From: Mycobacterium sp. PSTR-4-N
GTDB lineage: Bacteria; Actinomycetota; Actinomycetes; Mycobacteriales; Mycobacteriaceae
Assembly: GCF_022348085.1 (NCBI RefSeq)
Contig: NZ_JAKRFN010000023.1
Location: 1-64,000, forward strand
Direction: 5' to 3'
Length of the DNA stretch: 64,000 bases
The notes under the pieces were generated by a model. That model saw nothing but the letters and a program-made list of their open reading frames with translations, searched no databases and had not been told where the DNA came from. Shown here piece by piece: positions 57,003 through 64,000 of the stretch (within the stretch, counting starts at the first letter, position 1; every line of letters begins with the position of its first letter). The position numbers were made by a program, and so were the translations under genes.

Positions 57003-57746
57003 CTAACCAATCGGGGCTTCTGCGGCTGGAGTGGTGGACGTCTCGGCGGGCAGCGGCGCAGCCGGCGTGCTCGTCGGGGTCGCCGACGTGCTGGTCGGTA
57101 CGGCCGAGGTGCTCGTGGACGTCGGTGTCGTGGGGGCCGGTGCGTCCGCCGGGTTCAGCACGTGGTCGACCAGGTAGATCCGTGCGTTCTCCGCCTGGAT
57201 GCCGCCGCACAACACCTTGGTGGTCTCGTTGACCTTCAGGTCACCACCGGAGCCGGTCACCTCGATCTCGGTGCCCTCCTGGGTGGGCCGCTGGCCCTTC
57301 ACGTCATCGGGGCCCAGCAGGCCGAGGAACACGTGGTAGTAGAGCAGGCTGGTCAGCGCGGCCGGATCGGTGCGCAGCACCTCCTGCTGCTCGGGCGGCA
57401 GCTCGGCGAACGCCTCATTGGTGGGGGCGAACACCACGAACGGGCCGTTGTCGAGCACCGGGGCGATGTTGACCGCCGGGTTCAGCTGACCCGACACCGC
57501 GGCGTTGAACGAACTGATGTCCGGGATGGCGGCCAGCGCCTTGCTCACCGGGACGTTGTTCAGGCTCTTCCAGTTCGGCACCGCTTTTTTGAACGGATCG
57601 CACTGCGGACCCTGCGGGTCGGGGATCTCGGCCGTCACGGTCGTGGTCGTCGGCTGGGCGGATGCGGTGACAGCCAGCGGAACCGACAGGGCGATCGCGG
57701 CGGCACTCGCAGCGATGCCGATGGCCTTGCTGGGGCGGGTCTTCAC
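57003..57746 (-). CDS. secreted fasciclin (FAS1) domain protein, MPB70/MPT83-like
   Basis: A 247-residue exported protein: Sec signal peptide (about 1-30, cleavage after TASA), one FAS1 domain (about 50-198, with PVSKALAAIPDISSFN ... FVVFAPTNEAFAEL ... YYHVFLG ... IYLVDHVLNP) and a Thr/Ser/Pro/Ala-rich C-terminal tail (about 200-247) of simple repeats such as TSTSA. It resembles the MPB70/MPT83 antigen family, proposed to mediate adhesion. There is no lipobox, so it is MPB70-like in being secreted, not lipidated. The tail is likely cell-wall associated or O-glycosylated (inference). Confidence 0.9.
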   Translation of the reverse strand: MKTRPSKAIGIAASAAAIALSVPLAVTASAQPTTTTVTAEIPDPQGPQCDPFKKAVPNWKSLNNVPVSKALAAIPDISSFNAAVSGQLNPAVNIAPVLDNGPFVVFAPTNEAFAELPPEQQEVLRTDPAALTSLLYYHVFLGLLGPDDVKGQRPTQEGTEIEVTGSGGDLKVNETTKVLCGGIQAENARIYLVDHVLNPADAPAPTTPTSTSTSAVPTSTSATPTSTPAAPLPAETSTTPAAEAPIG

Positions 57747-57867
57747 GTTCTGCTCCTCATGCTCGTCAGGTCGCTTGGCATGCTATGCGCACGCTCGGGT
57801 CACGACCAAGTCGAGAATGTGTCGCGGCTGGGCCACGACGTGTTACAGGAGAGCCCCTGACCAGGGC

Positions 57868-58797
57868 TTATCGCGCGCCCACAGCAGGTGTGCAGAGCTG
57901 CTCCGAGAGCTGCCACAACTCCAGTGCGCGCGCCTCGTCCATGGCATACGGCGCCGCCTCGGTGACTGCGCAGTCGGACAGATAGACGCCCCCGGCAGCG
58001 GCCACCTCGTCGCTGACGGCGGCCCACACCTGTGTCGCCGCGCCGTACTCCGGCGTGGTGAACTGCCGGTTGGTGCGGCCCCGCTGGTTCAAGTCGGCGA
58101 AGTCCTGCTCGTCCATGTGCCGGGCCAGCGAGGTGGCGACGATGCCGGGATGTACCGCGTAGGCGTGCACACCGCTGTCGCGCAGGCGACGGTCCAGTTC
58201 GACGGCGTGCAACACGTTGGCCGTCTTCGAGGCGCCGTACGCGGTGAATTTGTCGTAGTCGCGTCGTTCCCAGTTGGGATCGTCCAGGTCGACGTCGCCG
58301 AGCCGGTGGCCCTCCGAGGAGAGGTTCACCACCCGCGCGCCGTCAGCGGCGACCAGGGCGGGCAGCAGCGATCGGGTCAGTTCGAAGTGGCCCAGATGAT
58401 TGGTGCCGAACTGCAGCTCGAATCCGTCGACGGTGCGCTCGAACGGCGTGAACATCACCCCGGCGTTGTTCATCAGGACGTGCACGGCCGGGGTGAGGTC
58501 GCTGATCTCCGCCGCGGCCGCACTCACCGACTCCAGCGAGGTGAGGTCCAACCGCACCGTCGCGGTCAGTGCCTTCGGCTCCTGGTCGCGAACCCATGAC
58601 TCGGTCTCGGCGAGCGCCGCCGCGTCCCGACCCGTCAGGATCACCCGCGCACCCGTGCGTGCCAGGCATCGGGCCGACTCGCGGCCCAGTCCCGACGTCG
58701 CGCCGGTGATCACGACGGTCTTACCGGTCAGATCGACGTCCTCGACGATCTGCAGGGCGGTGGGGGTCGACATCGTCGTCGAATCGGAGGCGCTCAC
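57868..58797 (-). CDS. short-chain dehydrogenase/reductase (retinol dehydrogenase/WWOX-like)
   Basis: A 309-residue SDR. The cofactor motif is TGATSGLG near residue 32, then NNAGVMF, catalytic Ser in NLSSEGHRL, and YGASK as Y-x-x-x-K. The EGHRLGDVDLDDPNWERRDYDKFTAYGASKTAN layout is that of the light-dependent protochlorophyllide reductase/retinol dehydrogenase-like SDRs. GTG 58797 is chosen; the internal ATG at 58773 (MSTPTAL) is an alternative. It is divergent from the gamma-carbonic anhydrase gene. Confidence 0.86.
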   Translation of the reverse strand: MSASDSTTMSTPTALQIVEDVDLTGKTVVITGATSGLGRESARCLARTGARVILTGRDAAALAETESWVRDQEPKALTATVRLDLTSLESVSAAAAEISDLTPAVHVLMNNAGVMFTPFERTVDGFELQFGTNHLGHFELTRSLLPALVAADGARVVNLSSEGHRLGDVDLDDPNWERRDYDKFTAYGASKTANVLHAVELDRRLRDSGVHAYAVHPGIVATSLARHMDEQDFADLNQRGRTNRQFTTPEYGAATQVWAAVSDEVAAAGGVYLSDCAVTEAAPYAMDEARALELWQLSEQLCTPAVGAR

Positions 58798-58842
58798 GAC
58801 GAGAGGATCGCACGCGCCCGCCGACGACGTCGCAGCCGACCC

Positions 58843-58848
58843 TACGAT
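58843..58848 (+). promoter_or_regulatory. -10 box (TACGAT) for the gamma-carbonic anhydrase gene
   Basis: TACGAT ends 6 nt before the ATG at 58855, a leaderless promoter. Confidence 0.55.
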
Positions 58849-58854
58849 GGCGCC

Positions 58855-59382
58855 ATGCCGGAGCCACTGATCCTTCCCATCGCCGGGCACGCACCGCAGC
58901 TGCATCCGCAGAGCTGGGCCGCGCCGAACTCCACCCTCGTCGGCCGGATCATCCTGGCCGAGGGGGCCAGCGTCTGGTACGGCGCCACCCTGCGCGCCGA
59001 GACCGAGGACATCGAGATCGGGGCGGGCAGCAACATCCAGGACAACGTGACGATCCACGTCGACCCGGGTTTCCCGGCGCGCATCGGCGCCGGCGTGACG
59101 GTAGGGCACAACGCGGTGCTGCACGGGTGCACCATCGGCGACGACACGCTGATCGGGATGGGGGCGGTGGTCCTCAACGGAGCCAGCATCGGTGCGGGGT
59201 GTCTGATCGCGGCCGGGGCGGTGGTGTCCCAGGGCGCGGAGATCCCGCCCGGGCACATGGTGGCCGGGGTGCCCGCGAAAGTGCGCCGCGAGCTCGCCGA
59301 CGCGGAGAAGGAAGGCATCAAGACGAACGCTCTTGTGTACCAGGAGCTGGTCAAACTGCACCGTGACACAGGCAACGTCTGA
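58855..59382 (+). CDS. gamma-carbonic anhydrase-family hexapeptide-repeat protein
   Basis: A 175-residue left-handed beta-helix protein. The three zinc-binding histidines of gamma-carbonic anhydrases are at H68 (VTIHVD), H85 (VGHNAV) and H90 (VLHGC), with R47 and Q62-D63 also conserved. It forms trimers with metal at subunit interfaces. Many short homologs (YrdA/PaaY type) have carbonic anhydrase or thioesterase activity. The C-terminal helix (RRELADAEKEGIKTNALVYQELVKLH) packs on the helix. The start is fixed by the -10 box. Confidence 0.92.
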   Translation: MPEPLILPIAGHAPQLHPQSWAAPNSTLVGRIILAEGASVWYGATLRAETEDIEIGAGSNIQDNVTIHVDPGFPARIGAGVTVGHNAVLHGCTIGDDTLIGMGAVVLNGASIGAGCLIAAGAVVSQGAEIPPGHMVAGVPAKVRRELADAEKEGIKTNALVYQELVKLHRDTGNV

Positions 59383-59411
59383 CATCGGGGTCGTTGGGGT
59401 AAAGACCTACC

Positions 59412-60563
59412 GTGGGTAATCGGACTCTGGTCACCGGCGCGAGTGGCTACATCGGCTCGCGACTGGTCACGGCGCTTCTGGAAAACGGGGACGACGTCGT
59501 CGCGGTCAGCCGTCACCCGCAGAGGCTGAGCGAATTCGGTTGGTACGACCGGGTTTCGACGGTCGAGTTGGACGCAGGTGACGCCGCCTCCGCGCGCCGG
59601 GCGTTCGATGAGGCCGGACCGGTCGACGTCGTCTATTACCTGGTGCACGGCATCGGGCAGCCCGGCTTCCGGGAGGCGGACAATCAGGCCGCAGCCAACG
59701 TGGCCGAGGCAGCGAAGGCCGCGGGGGTGCGCCGCATCGTCTATCTCGGCGGTTTCGTGCCGCAAGCACCCGACGGTGGGCCGCTCTCGGAGCACCTCTC
59801 CAGCCGCGCCGAGGTCGCCCACGCACTGCACGTCGACGGCGGGCCGGACGTGGTGTGGCTCGGTGCGGCGATCGTGCTCGGAGCCGGGTCGACGTCCTTC
59901 GAGATGATGCGCTACGTCGCCGACCGGTTTCTGCTGCTGCCGATGCCGGAATGGTCGGCCAACCCCATCGACCCGATCTCGGTCCGCGACGTCGTGTACT
60001 ACCTCGTCGCCGCCGCGGACGGCAAGGTTCCCGCGGGCTCGTACGACGTCCGCGGCCCCGAGACCACCACGTACGGGGACCTGCTGCGCACCTATGCGCG
60101 CATCGCCGGGATCTGGCGCACACCGGTACCGGTGTACGGCATCGACACCGGCCTGGTGTCCATGTTCAGCGGCGTCATCCTGCCCGTACCCGGCGGCTTG
60201 GCGGGCGACCTCATCGAATCGCTGGACTTCCCGATGATGGCGACCCAGGACGGGCTCTCCGGGCTTGTCCCCGATCCGCCGGACGGCCTCACGAGCATCG
60301 AGGACGCGATCCGCGCCGCGGTGACCAGTCCGGCACGCCGGCCCGTGGACGAGCTCGCCGACCCCCACCACCTCGCCGACACCGATCCGGACTGGGCGGG
60401 CGGGGACGCGCTGCGGCTGCGCCAACTCGCCTGCGCCGTCACCCCTCACGTCGTCCAGCCGGTGCTCGGCCTGATCGGACTGGTGCCCAAACCCGTTGCC
60501 GCTGCCGTCCGCACCGGTCTCGATCACCTGATCGGACTGGTGCCCAAGGGGAGTACTGCGTGA
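59412..60563 (+). CDS. NAD(P)-binding atypical SDR family protein
   Basis: A 383-residue protein with an N-terminal Rossmann domain (VTGASGYIGSRLV, residues 7-19; VVAVSRHPQRLSEF) of the NmrA/atypical SDR type. A VYYLVHGIGQPGF segment and ERVVYLGG-like GVRRIVYLGGFVPQ follow. The C-terminal third (about 290-383) is an unusual extension with short similar helices (LGLIGLVPKPVAAAVRTGLD, LIGLVPKG). No catalytic Y-x-x-x-K is obvious. It starts 29 nt after the carbonic anhydrase and overlaps the CPBP gene by 4 nt (GTGA). Confidence 0.78.
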   Translation: MGNRTLVTGASGYIGSRLVTALLENGDDVVAVSRHPQRLSEFGWYDRVSTVELDAGDAASARRAFDEAGPVDVVYYLVHGIGQPGFREADNQAAANVAEAAKAAGVRRIVYLGGFVPQAPDGGPLSEHLSSRAEVAHALHVDGGPDVVWLGAAIVLGAGSTSFEMMRYVADRFLLLPMPEWSANPIDPISVRDVVYYLVAAADGKVPAGSYDVRGPETTTYGDLLRTYARIAGIWRTPVPVYGIDTGLVSMFSGVILPVPGGLAGDLIESLDFPMMATQDGLSGLVPDPPDGLTSIEDAIRAAVTSPARRPVDELADPHHLADTDPDWAGGDALRLRQLACAVTPHVVQPVLGLIGLVPKPVAAAVRTGLDHLIGLVPKGSTA

Positions 60564-61276
60564 ACAGTTCAGAGCACACGCCGCTGTCCGGCGAGATCAA
60601 GCAGATCGCGCGCACCAAGGCGCCTGCGTTCAACGAACCGCCGTCGATGGTCACCCGGCGCAAGTTCGTCGTCGGGGTGTTCTTGCTGATCGGCGCGGCG
60701 CTGCTGGGCTATTCGCTCAGTCTCCCGCCCGGCGACAGCTCGTTCGTGTGGCTCACGCTCGCGCTGGCCGCGGTCTGGGCGATCGGGGCGTTTCTCTCCG
60801 GTCCACTGCACTGGGGGCACGTGAGTTTCCGCGGCCGCAACCAGCGCCCGGTGATCACCGGTACCGGCGTCGGCCTCGGTCTCGGCGCGGTGTTCGTCCT
60901 CGGCGCGCTGGTCGCACGTCAGATTCCCCCGGTGCGCGACTACATCACCAGCGTGCTGGAGTACGTCAACACCGCACCACTGTGGGCGATCGCGTTCATC
61001 ACGGTGATCAACGGCGTGGCCGAGGAGATGTTCTTCCGAGGCGCGCTGTACACCGCGCTGTGGAAGTACAAGCCGGTGATCGTGTCGACAGTGTTGTACG
61101 TGATCGCCACAGCGGTCACGACCGGCAACCCGATGCTGGGCTTCGCGGCGATCATCCTCGGCACCGTGTGCGCGTTGGAGCGGCGCGCCACCGGGGGAGT
61201 GCTCGCCCCGATGTTGACGCACTTCTTCTGGGGTCTGGTGATGGTGCTCGCGTTGCCGCCGATGTTCGGCGTCTGA
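60560..61276 (+). CDS. CPBP-family intramembrane metalloprotease
   Basis: A 238-residue membrane protein with about six hydrophobic segments and the CPBP (CAAX protease/bacteriocin-processing, Abi) signature. Motif 1 is AEEMFFRGALY (E-E-x-x-x-R), motif 2 lies around VLYVIATAVTTGNPMLGF, and motif 3 is the late THFFWGLVM His. Members cleave peptides within the membrane, for example prenylated or bacteriocin-like substrates; the substrate here is unknown. The GTG start overlaps the stop of the SDR-like gene, implying a joint function or coupling. Confidence 0.85.
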   Translation: MNSSEHTPLSGEIKQIARTKAPAFNEPPSMVTRRKFVVGVFLLIGAALLGYSLSLPPGDSSFVWLTLALAAVWAIGAFLSGPLHWGHVSFRGRNQRPVITGTGVGLGLGAVFVLGALVARQIPPVRDYITSVLEYVNTAPLWAIAFITVINGVAEEMFFRGALYTALWKYKPVIVSTVLYVIATAVTTGNPMLGFAAIILGTVCALERRATGGVLAPMLTHFFWGLVMVLALPPMFGV

Positions 61277-61357
61277 GCCGGCGGGTATCGCAACCGCCCG
61301 GGCGTCGAGCCTTGCGCCTGCGCCGAGATCGACGAAATGGTGCGTTCTTCTCGCACT

Positions 61358-61387
61358 TTCCCGCCCGAACGTCGGTTTGGGCGGGAA
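61358..61387. terminator. 13-bp hairpin between CPBP and crotonase genes
   Basis: TTCCCGCCCGAAC (61358-61370) pairs with GTTTGGGCGGGAA (61375-61387), including one G-T pair, around a 4-nt loop (GTCG). It lies between convergent genes, 5 nt from the crotonase stop, so it can terminate both. Confidence 0.7.
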
Positions 61388-61392
61388 GGGGG

Positions 61393-62202
61393 TCAGGAGT
61401 CGGTGAAGTTCGGCTCTCGGCGCTGCTGGAAGGCGCGCATCCCTTCGCGAGAGTCGTTGGCGTTCAACAGGATCAGCTGACCCTGCTTCTCGCGCTCCAG
61501 AGCGCCTTCGAGTTCGGTCAGCGTCGCGGCGTTGACGGCGTCCTTCGTCTTGCGCAGTGCGACGGCCGGTCCGCGTGCCAGCCGCGCGATCACCGCGTCG
61601 ACCTCGGTGGCGAAATCGTCGGCCGGATACACCGCGCTCACGAGCCCCCAGTCGAAGGCCTCAGCGGCGGGAATGCGCTCGGCCAGCAGCGCCATCCGCA
61701 TCGCGCGGATGCGTCCGATCGCCGCGGCGATCAACGCCGAGGCGCCACCGTCGGGCATCAACCCGATCTTGGTGAAGGCAAGCATGAAAAACGCCTTCTC
61801 CGAAGCCAATACGACATCGCAGGCCAGCGCCAGCGATGCTCCGACGCCCGCTGCGGCGCCCTGCACCACCGCGACCGCCGGCTGCGGCAGGGCCACGATC
61901 GCGCGGATGCACCGGTTGGCCGCGTCGAGGACCTCGGCCGGCGTGCCCGACGCACCCGGATCGGCGTGGTCGCTCTCGCTGATGCCTGCCCCTGAGGAGA
62001 ATCCGCGCCCGGCGCCCTCGATGCGCACCACCCGCACCTCGGGGTCGCCGGCGGCGCGATCCAGCGCGTCGGCCAGCGTGTTCAGCATGGGGGCGGTCAG
62101 CGAGTTCAGGCTGTCCGGGCGATGCAATGTCGCAGTCAAAATGCCTCCCTCGCGGCTCACCCGGAGGTCGTCGATACCCACGTATTCCTGCGTCGTCGCC
62201 AT
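61393..62202 (-). CDS. enoyl-CoA hydratase/isomerase family protein (isomerase-type active site)
   Basis: A 269-residue crotonase-fold protein, probably the EchA10/EchA11 (Rv1142c/Rv1141c) counterpart because it is divergent from mcr. The oxyanion loop is FSSGAGISE. The two hydratase glutamates are missing: the first position in GVGASLALA is Ser, and the second (LAFTKIGLMPDGG) is Phe. The Asp in PDGG (D151) matches isomerase-type crotonases such as PaaG. Delta3-delta2 isomerisation is thus more likely than hydration. Confidence 0.85.
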   Translation of the reverse strand: MATTQEYVGIDDLRVSREGGILTATLHRPDSLNSLTAPMLNTLADALDRAAGDPEVRVVRIEGAGRGFSSGAGISESDHADPGASGTPAEVLDAANRCIRAIVALPQPAVAVVQGAAAGVGASLALACDVVLASEKAFFMLAFTKIGLMPDGGASALIAAAIGRIRAMRMALLAERIPAAEAFDWGLVSAVYPADDFATEVDAVIARLARGPAVALRKTKDAVNAATLTELEGALEREKQGQLILLNANDSREGMRAFQQRREPNFTDS

Positions 62203-62210
62203 AGTCAGGC

Positions 62211-62216
62211 ACCCTA
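62211..62216 (-). promoter_or_regulatory. -10 box (TAGGGT on minus strand) for the isomerase gene
   Basis: TAGGGT on the minus strand ends 8 nt before the ATG at 62202. The divergent mcr gene has a longer leader with TAAGCT (62242-62247) as a possible -10 box. Confidence 0.45.
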
Positions 62217-62289
62217 GGTGGGTCGAGAAGGTTATACAAGTAAGCTATGTCGGGCTCGACCGAGCGACCGAGACGAAGGACGGGTGGAG

Positions 62290-63375
62290 ATGGCTGGACC
62301 TCTGCAGGGACTGCGCGTGGTGGAGTTGGCGGGCATCGGTCCCGGCCCTCACGCGGCGATGATCCTCGGCGACCTGGGCGCCGACGTGGTGCGCGTGGAA
62401 CGTCCGGGCAAGGGTGGCGGGGCGCCGAGCGGTGACTACCTGCTGCGTAACCGGCGATCCATCGGCGCCAATCTCAAAGACCCGGCCGACGTCGAGAAGG
62501 TGCTGGGCCTGATCGCCAAGGCCGACGTGCTGATCGAGGGCTTCCGGCCCGGGGTGACCGAGCGTCTCGGCCTGGGTCCCGAGGACTGCGCGAAGGTCAA
62601 CGAGCGCCTGATCTACGCGCGCATGACGGGCTGGGGGCAGGACGGTCCGCGAGCTCAGCAGGCCGGCCACGACATCAACTACATCTCGCTCAACGGCACG
62701 CTGCACGCGATCGGGCGGGTGGGTGAGCGTCCGGTACCCCCGCTCAACCTGGTCGGTGATTTCGGTGGCGGATCGATGTTCCTGCTGGTCGGTGTGCTCG
62801 CCGCGCTCTATGAGCGCCAGACCTCGGGCAAGGGCCAGGTCATCGATGCCGCGATGGTCGACGGCTCCAGCGTGCTGACCGCGATGATGTGGGCGTTCCG
62901 CGGCACCGGCATGTGGAGCGACGAGCGCGGAACCAACATGCTCGACACCGGTGCGCCCTACTACGACACCTACACCTGCGCCGACGGTCGCTACGTCGCG
63001 GTCGGGGCGATCGAGCCGCAGTTCTACGCCGAGATGCTCAAGGGGCTGGGCCTCGACGCCGCCGAGCTGCCCGACCAGAACGACGTCAGCCGGTGGCCTG
63101 AGCTGCGCGCGCGGCTGACCGACGCGTTCGGCGCGCACGACCGCGACCACTGGGCCGCGGTGTTCGCCGGCACCGATGCCTGCGTCACGCCCGTGCTGTC
63201 GTTCGCCGAGGTGGAATCCGAGTCGCACAACACCGAGCGCGACACCTTCTACCGCGAGAACGGAAACCTGTACCCGGCGCCGGCGCCTCGGTTCTCCCGC
63301 ACCGTGCCCGACGCCCCGAAGGCACCGGGTGTGCCGGGCGCCGACACCGAAGCTGTTCTGCAGGACTGGGTTTAG
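62290..63375 (+). CDS. mcr: alpha-methylacyl-CoA racemase (CaiB/BaiF class III)
   Basis: A 361-residue racemase, one residue longer than M. tuberculosis Mcr (Rv1143). It interconverts (R)- and (S)-2-methylacyl-CoAs, needed to degrade branched chains such as the cholesterol side chain. The catalytic residues known from Mcr (H126, D156, E241) fall at H127 (QQAGHDIN), D157 (LVGDFGGG) and E242 (VGAIEPQ). The start MAGPLQGLRVVELAGIGPGP is highly conserved. The ATG at 62290 follows GGGTGGAG. Twenty-one nt after its stop comes the SDR gene, as in Rv1143-Rv1144. Confidence 0.97.
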   Translation: MAGPLQGLRVVELAGIGPGPHAAMILGDLGADVVRVERPGKGGGAPSGDYLLRNRRSIGANLKDPADVEKVLGLIAKADVLIEGFRPGVTERLGLGPEDCAKVNERLIYARMTGWGQDGPRAQQAGHDINYISLNGTLHAIGRVGERPVPPLNLVGDFGGGSMFLLVGVLAALYERQTSGKGQVIDAAMVDGSSVLTAMMWAFRGTGMWSDERGTNMLDTGAPYYDTYTCADGRYVAVGAIEPQFYAEMLKGLGLDAAELPDQNDVSRWPELRARLTDAFGAHDRDHWAAVFAGTDACVTPVLSFAEVESESHNTERDTFYRENGNLYPAPAPRFSRTVPDAPKAPGVPGADTEAVLQDWV

Positions 63376-63396
63376 CCAACAGAAAGGAACCGATCA

Positions 63397-64000
63397 ATGG
63401 AGATCAAGGACGCTGTCGCGGTCGTCACCGGGGGTGCCTCCGGTCTCGGTCTGGCGACCACGAAGCGCCTGCTGGACCGCGGCGCATCCGTCGTCGTGAT
63501 CGACCTCAAGGGCGCCGAGGCGGTTGCGGAGCTCGGCCCGCGCGCGAAATTCGTCGAGGCCAACGTCACCGATCCCGAGCAGGTGGCCGCGGCGCTGGAC
63601 GCGGCCGAGGAGATGGGCCCGGTCCGCATCGACGTCAACTGTGCCGGCATCGGCAATGCGATCAAGACCCTCGGCAAGGAGGGGCCCTTCCCGCTCGACG
63701 GTTTCCGCAAGGTGGTCGAGGTCAACCTGATCGGCACGTTCAACGTCATTCGCCTTGCGGCAGAACGCATTGCCAAGACCGAGCCCATTGCCGGCGAGCG
63801 TGGCGTGATCATCAACACCGCGTCGGTGGCCGCGTTCGACGGGCAGATCGGGCAGGCCGCGTACTCCGCATCGAAGGGCGGCGTGGTCGGCATGACGCTG
63901 CCGATCGCCCGCGACCTGTCGCGTGATCTGATCCGTGTCGTCACCATCGCGCCGGGCCTGTTCAAGACCCCGCTGCTGGGCTCGCTGCCCGAGGAGGCGC
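63397..64000 (+). CDS. SDR, 17beta-HSD10 / 3-hydroxyacyl-CoA dehydrogenase-like (3' end outside window)
   Basis: The first 201 residues of a classical SDR that resembles Rv1144. The cofactor motif is TGGASGLGLAT (residues 11-21), with Asp37 in VVVIDLKG giving NAD preference. CAGIG, catalytic Ser in NTASVAAFDGQIGQ and YSASK as Y-x-x-x-K are all present, followed by APGLFKTPLLGSLPEEA where the window ends. Related enzymes oxidise hydroxyacyl-CoAs or steroids. It is in an operon with mcr, with AGAAAGGAA as ribosome-binding site. The C-terminus is not visible. Confidence 0.92.
   Translation, partial: MEIKDAVAVVTGGASGLGLATTKRLLDRGASVVVIDLKGAEAVAELGPRAKFVEANVTDPEQVAAALDAAEEMGPVRIDVNCAGIGNAIKTLGKEGPFPLDGFRKVVEVNLIGTFNVIRLAAERIAKTEPIAGERGVIINTASVAAFDGQIGQAAYSASKGGVVGMTLPIARDLSRDLIRVVTIAPGLFKTPLLGSLPEEA

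Noticed and set aside
1..64000. CRISPR arrays, prophage, integrase or att sites
   Set aside because: No regularly spaced direct repeats, no phage structural genes, no integrase or tRNA-linked junctions were seen; the only mobile DNA is the IS30-type end at position 1.

Overview
The window is chromosomal DNA of a mycobacterium, most likely a fast-growing Mycolicibacterium. The base composition is GC-rich with strongly GC-biased third codon positions. GTG starts and 4-bp ATGA/GTGA gene overlaps are frequent, and many genes have a TANNNT -10 box 6-8 nt before the start codon, as expected for leaderless mRNAs. From memory, gene order matches the M. tuberculosis blocks Rv1093-Rv1101c (glyA, desA2, phoH2, polysaccharide deacetylase, fum, glpX, DUF4245, AI-2E protein), Rv1106c-Rv1112 (3beta-HSD, xseBA, lipid-droplet protein, ispH, DUF6542, ychF) and Rv1141c/42c-Rv1144 (enoyl-CoA hydratase/isomerase, mcr, SDR). 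These syntenic blocks are separated by accessory segments. No rRNA, tRNA, CRISPR array, prophage or replication origin was seen.

Layout. 1-140: tail of an IS30-type element abutting glyA. 0.2-10.4 kb: the conserved housekeeping block, including a 48-residue phoAT gene that overlaps phoH2. 10.4-16.6 kb: accessory island with an SRPBCC protein, a sulfatase / HAD phosphatase / formylglycine-generating enzyme operon, a 448-bp degenerate stretch, and two paralogous TetR regulators around a SnoaL-like gene. 16.7-24.9 kb: 3beta-HSD (with a KstR-type operator), xseBA, ispH, a penicillin-binding lipoprotein, and ychF. 24.9-34.6 kb: small enzymes and envelope proteins, including a rifampicin ADP-ribosyltransferase (arr), an F420/deazaflavin-type reductase, a seven-repeat propeller, a permuted NlpC/P60-like protein and a class III cyclase. 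34.7-45.5 kb: a complete ten-gene mce lipid-import operon preceded by a TetR gene. 45.5-57 kb: lipid and isoprenoid metabolism, namely an SDR, a WS/DGAT-like protein, a TetR and carotenoid oxygenase divergent pair with two palindromic operators, a DUF3556 membrane protein with a KstR-type operator, a GntR regulator, a CoA-transferase, and a thiolase / crotonase / acyl-CoA dehydrogenase operon. 57-64 kb: FAS1 protein, SDR, gamma-carbonic anhydrase, an NAD-binding protein with a CPBP protease, then isomerase, mcr and an SDR running off the end.

How it works together. The 33.9-57 kb region reads as a lipid uptake and degradation neighbourhood. An Mce transporter would bring in a hydrophobic substrate, and several locally encoded regulators with visible operators would control oxygenase and beta-oxidation modules. 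The two KstR-type sites link a distant 3beta-HSD and the DUF3556 gene to cholesterol control. I found no wholly unprecedented system. The strongest leads are the regulatory circuits (tandem TetR operators, repeated TetR/SnoaL motif, KstR sites, mce-promoter palindrome) and the sulfatase/HAD/FGE cassette. All family assignments come from motif recognition by eye; no database search was run.
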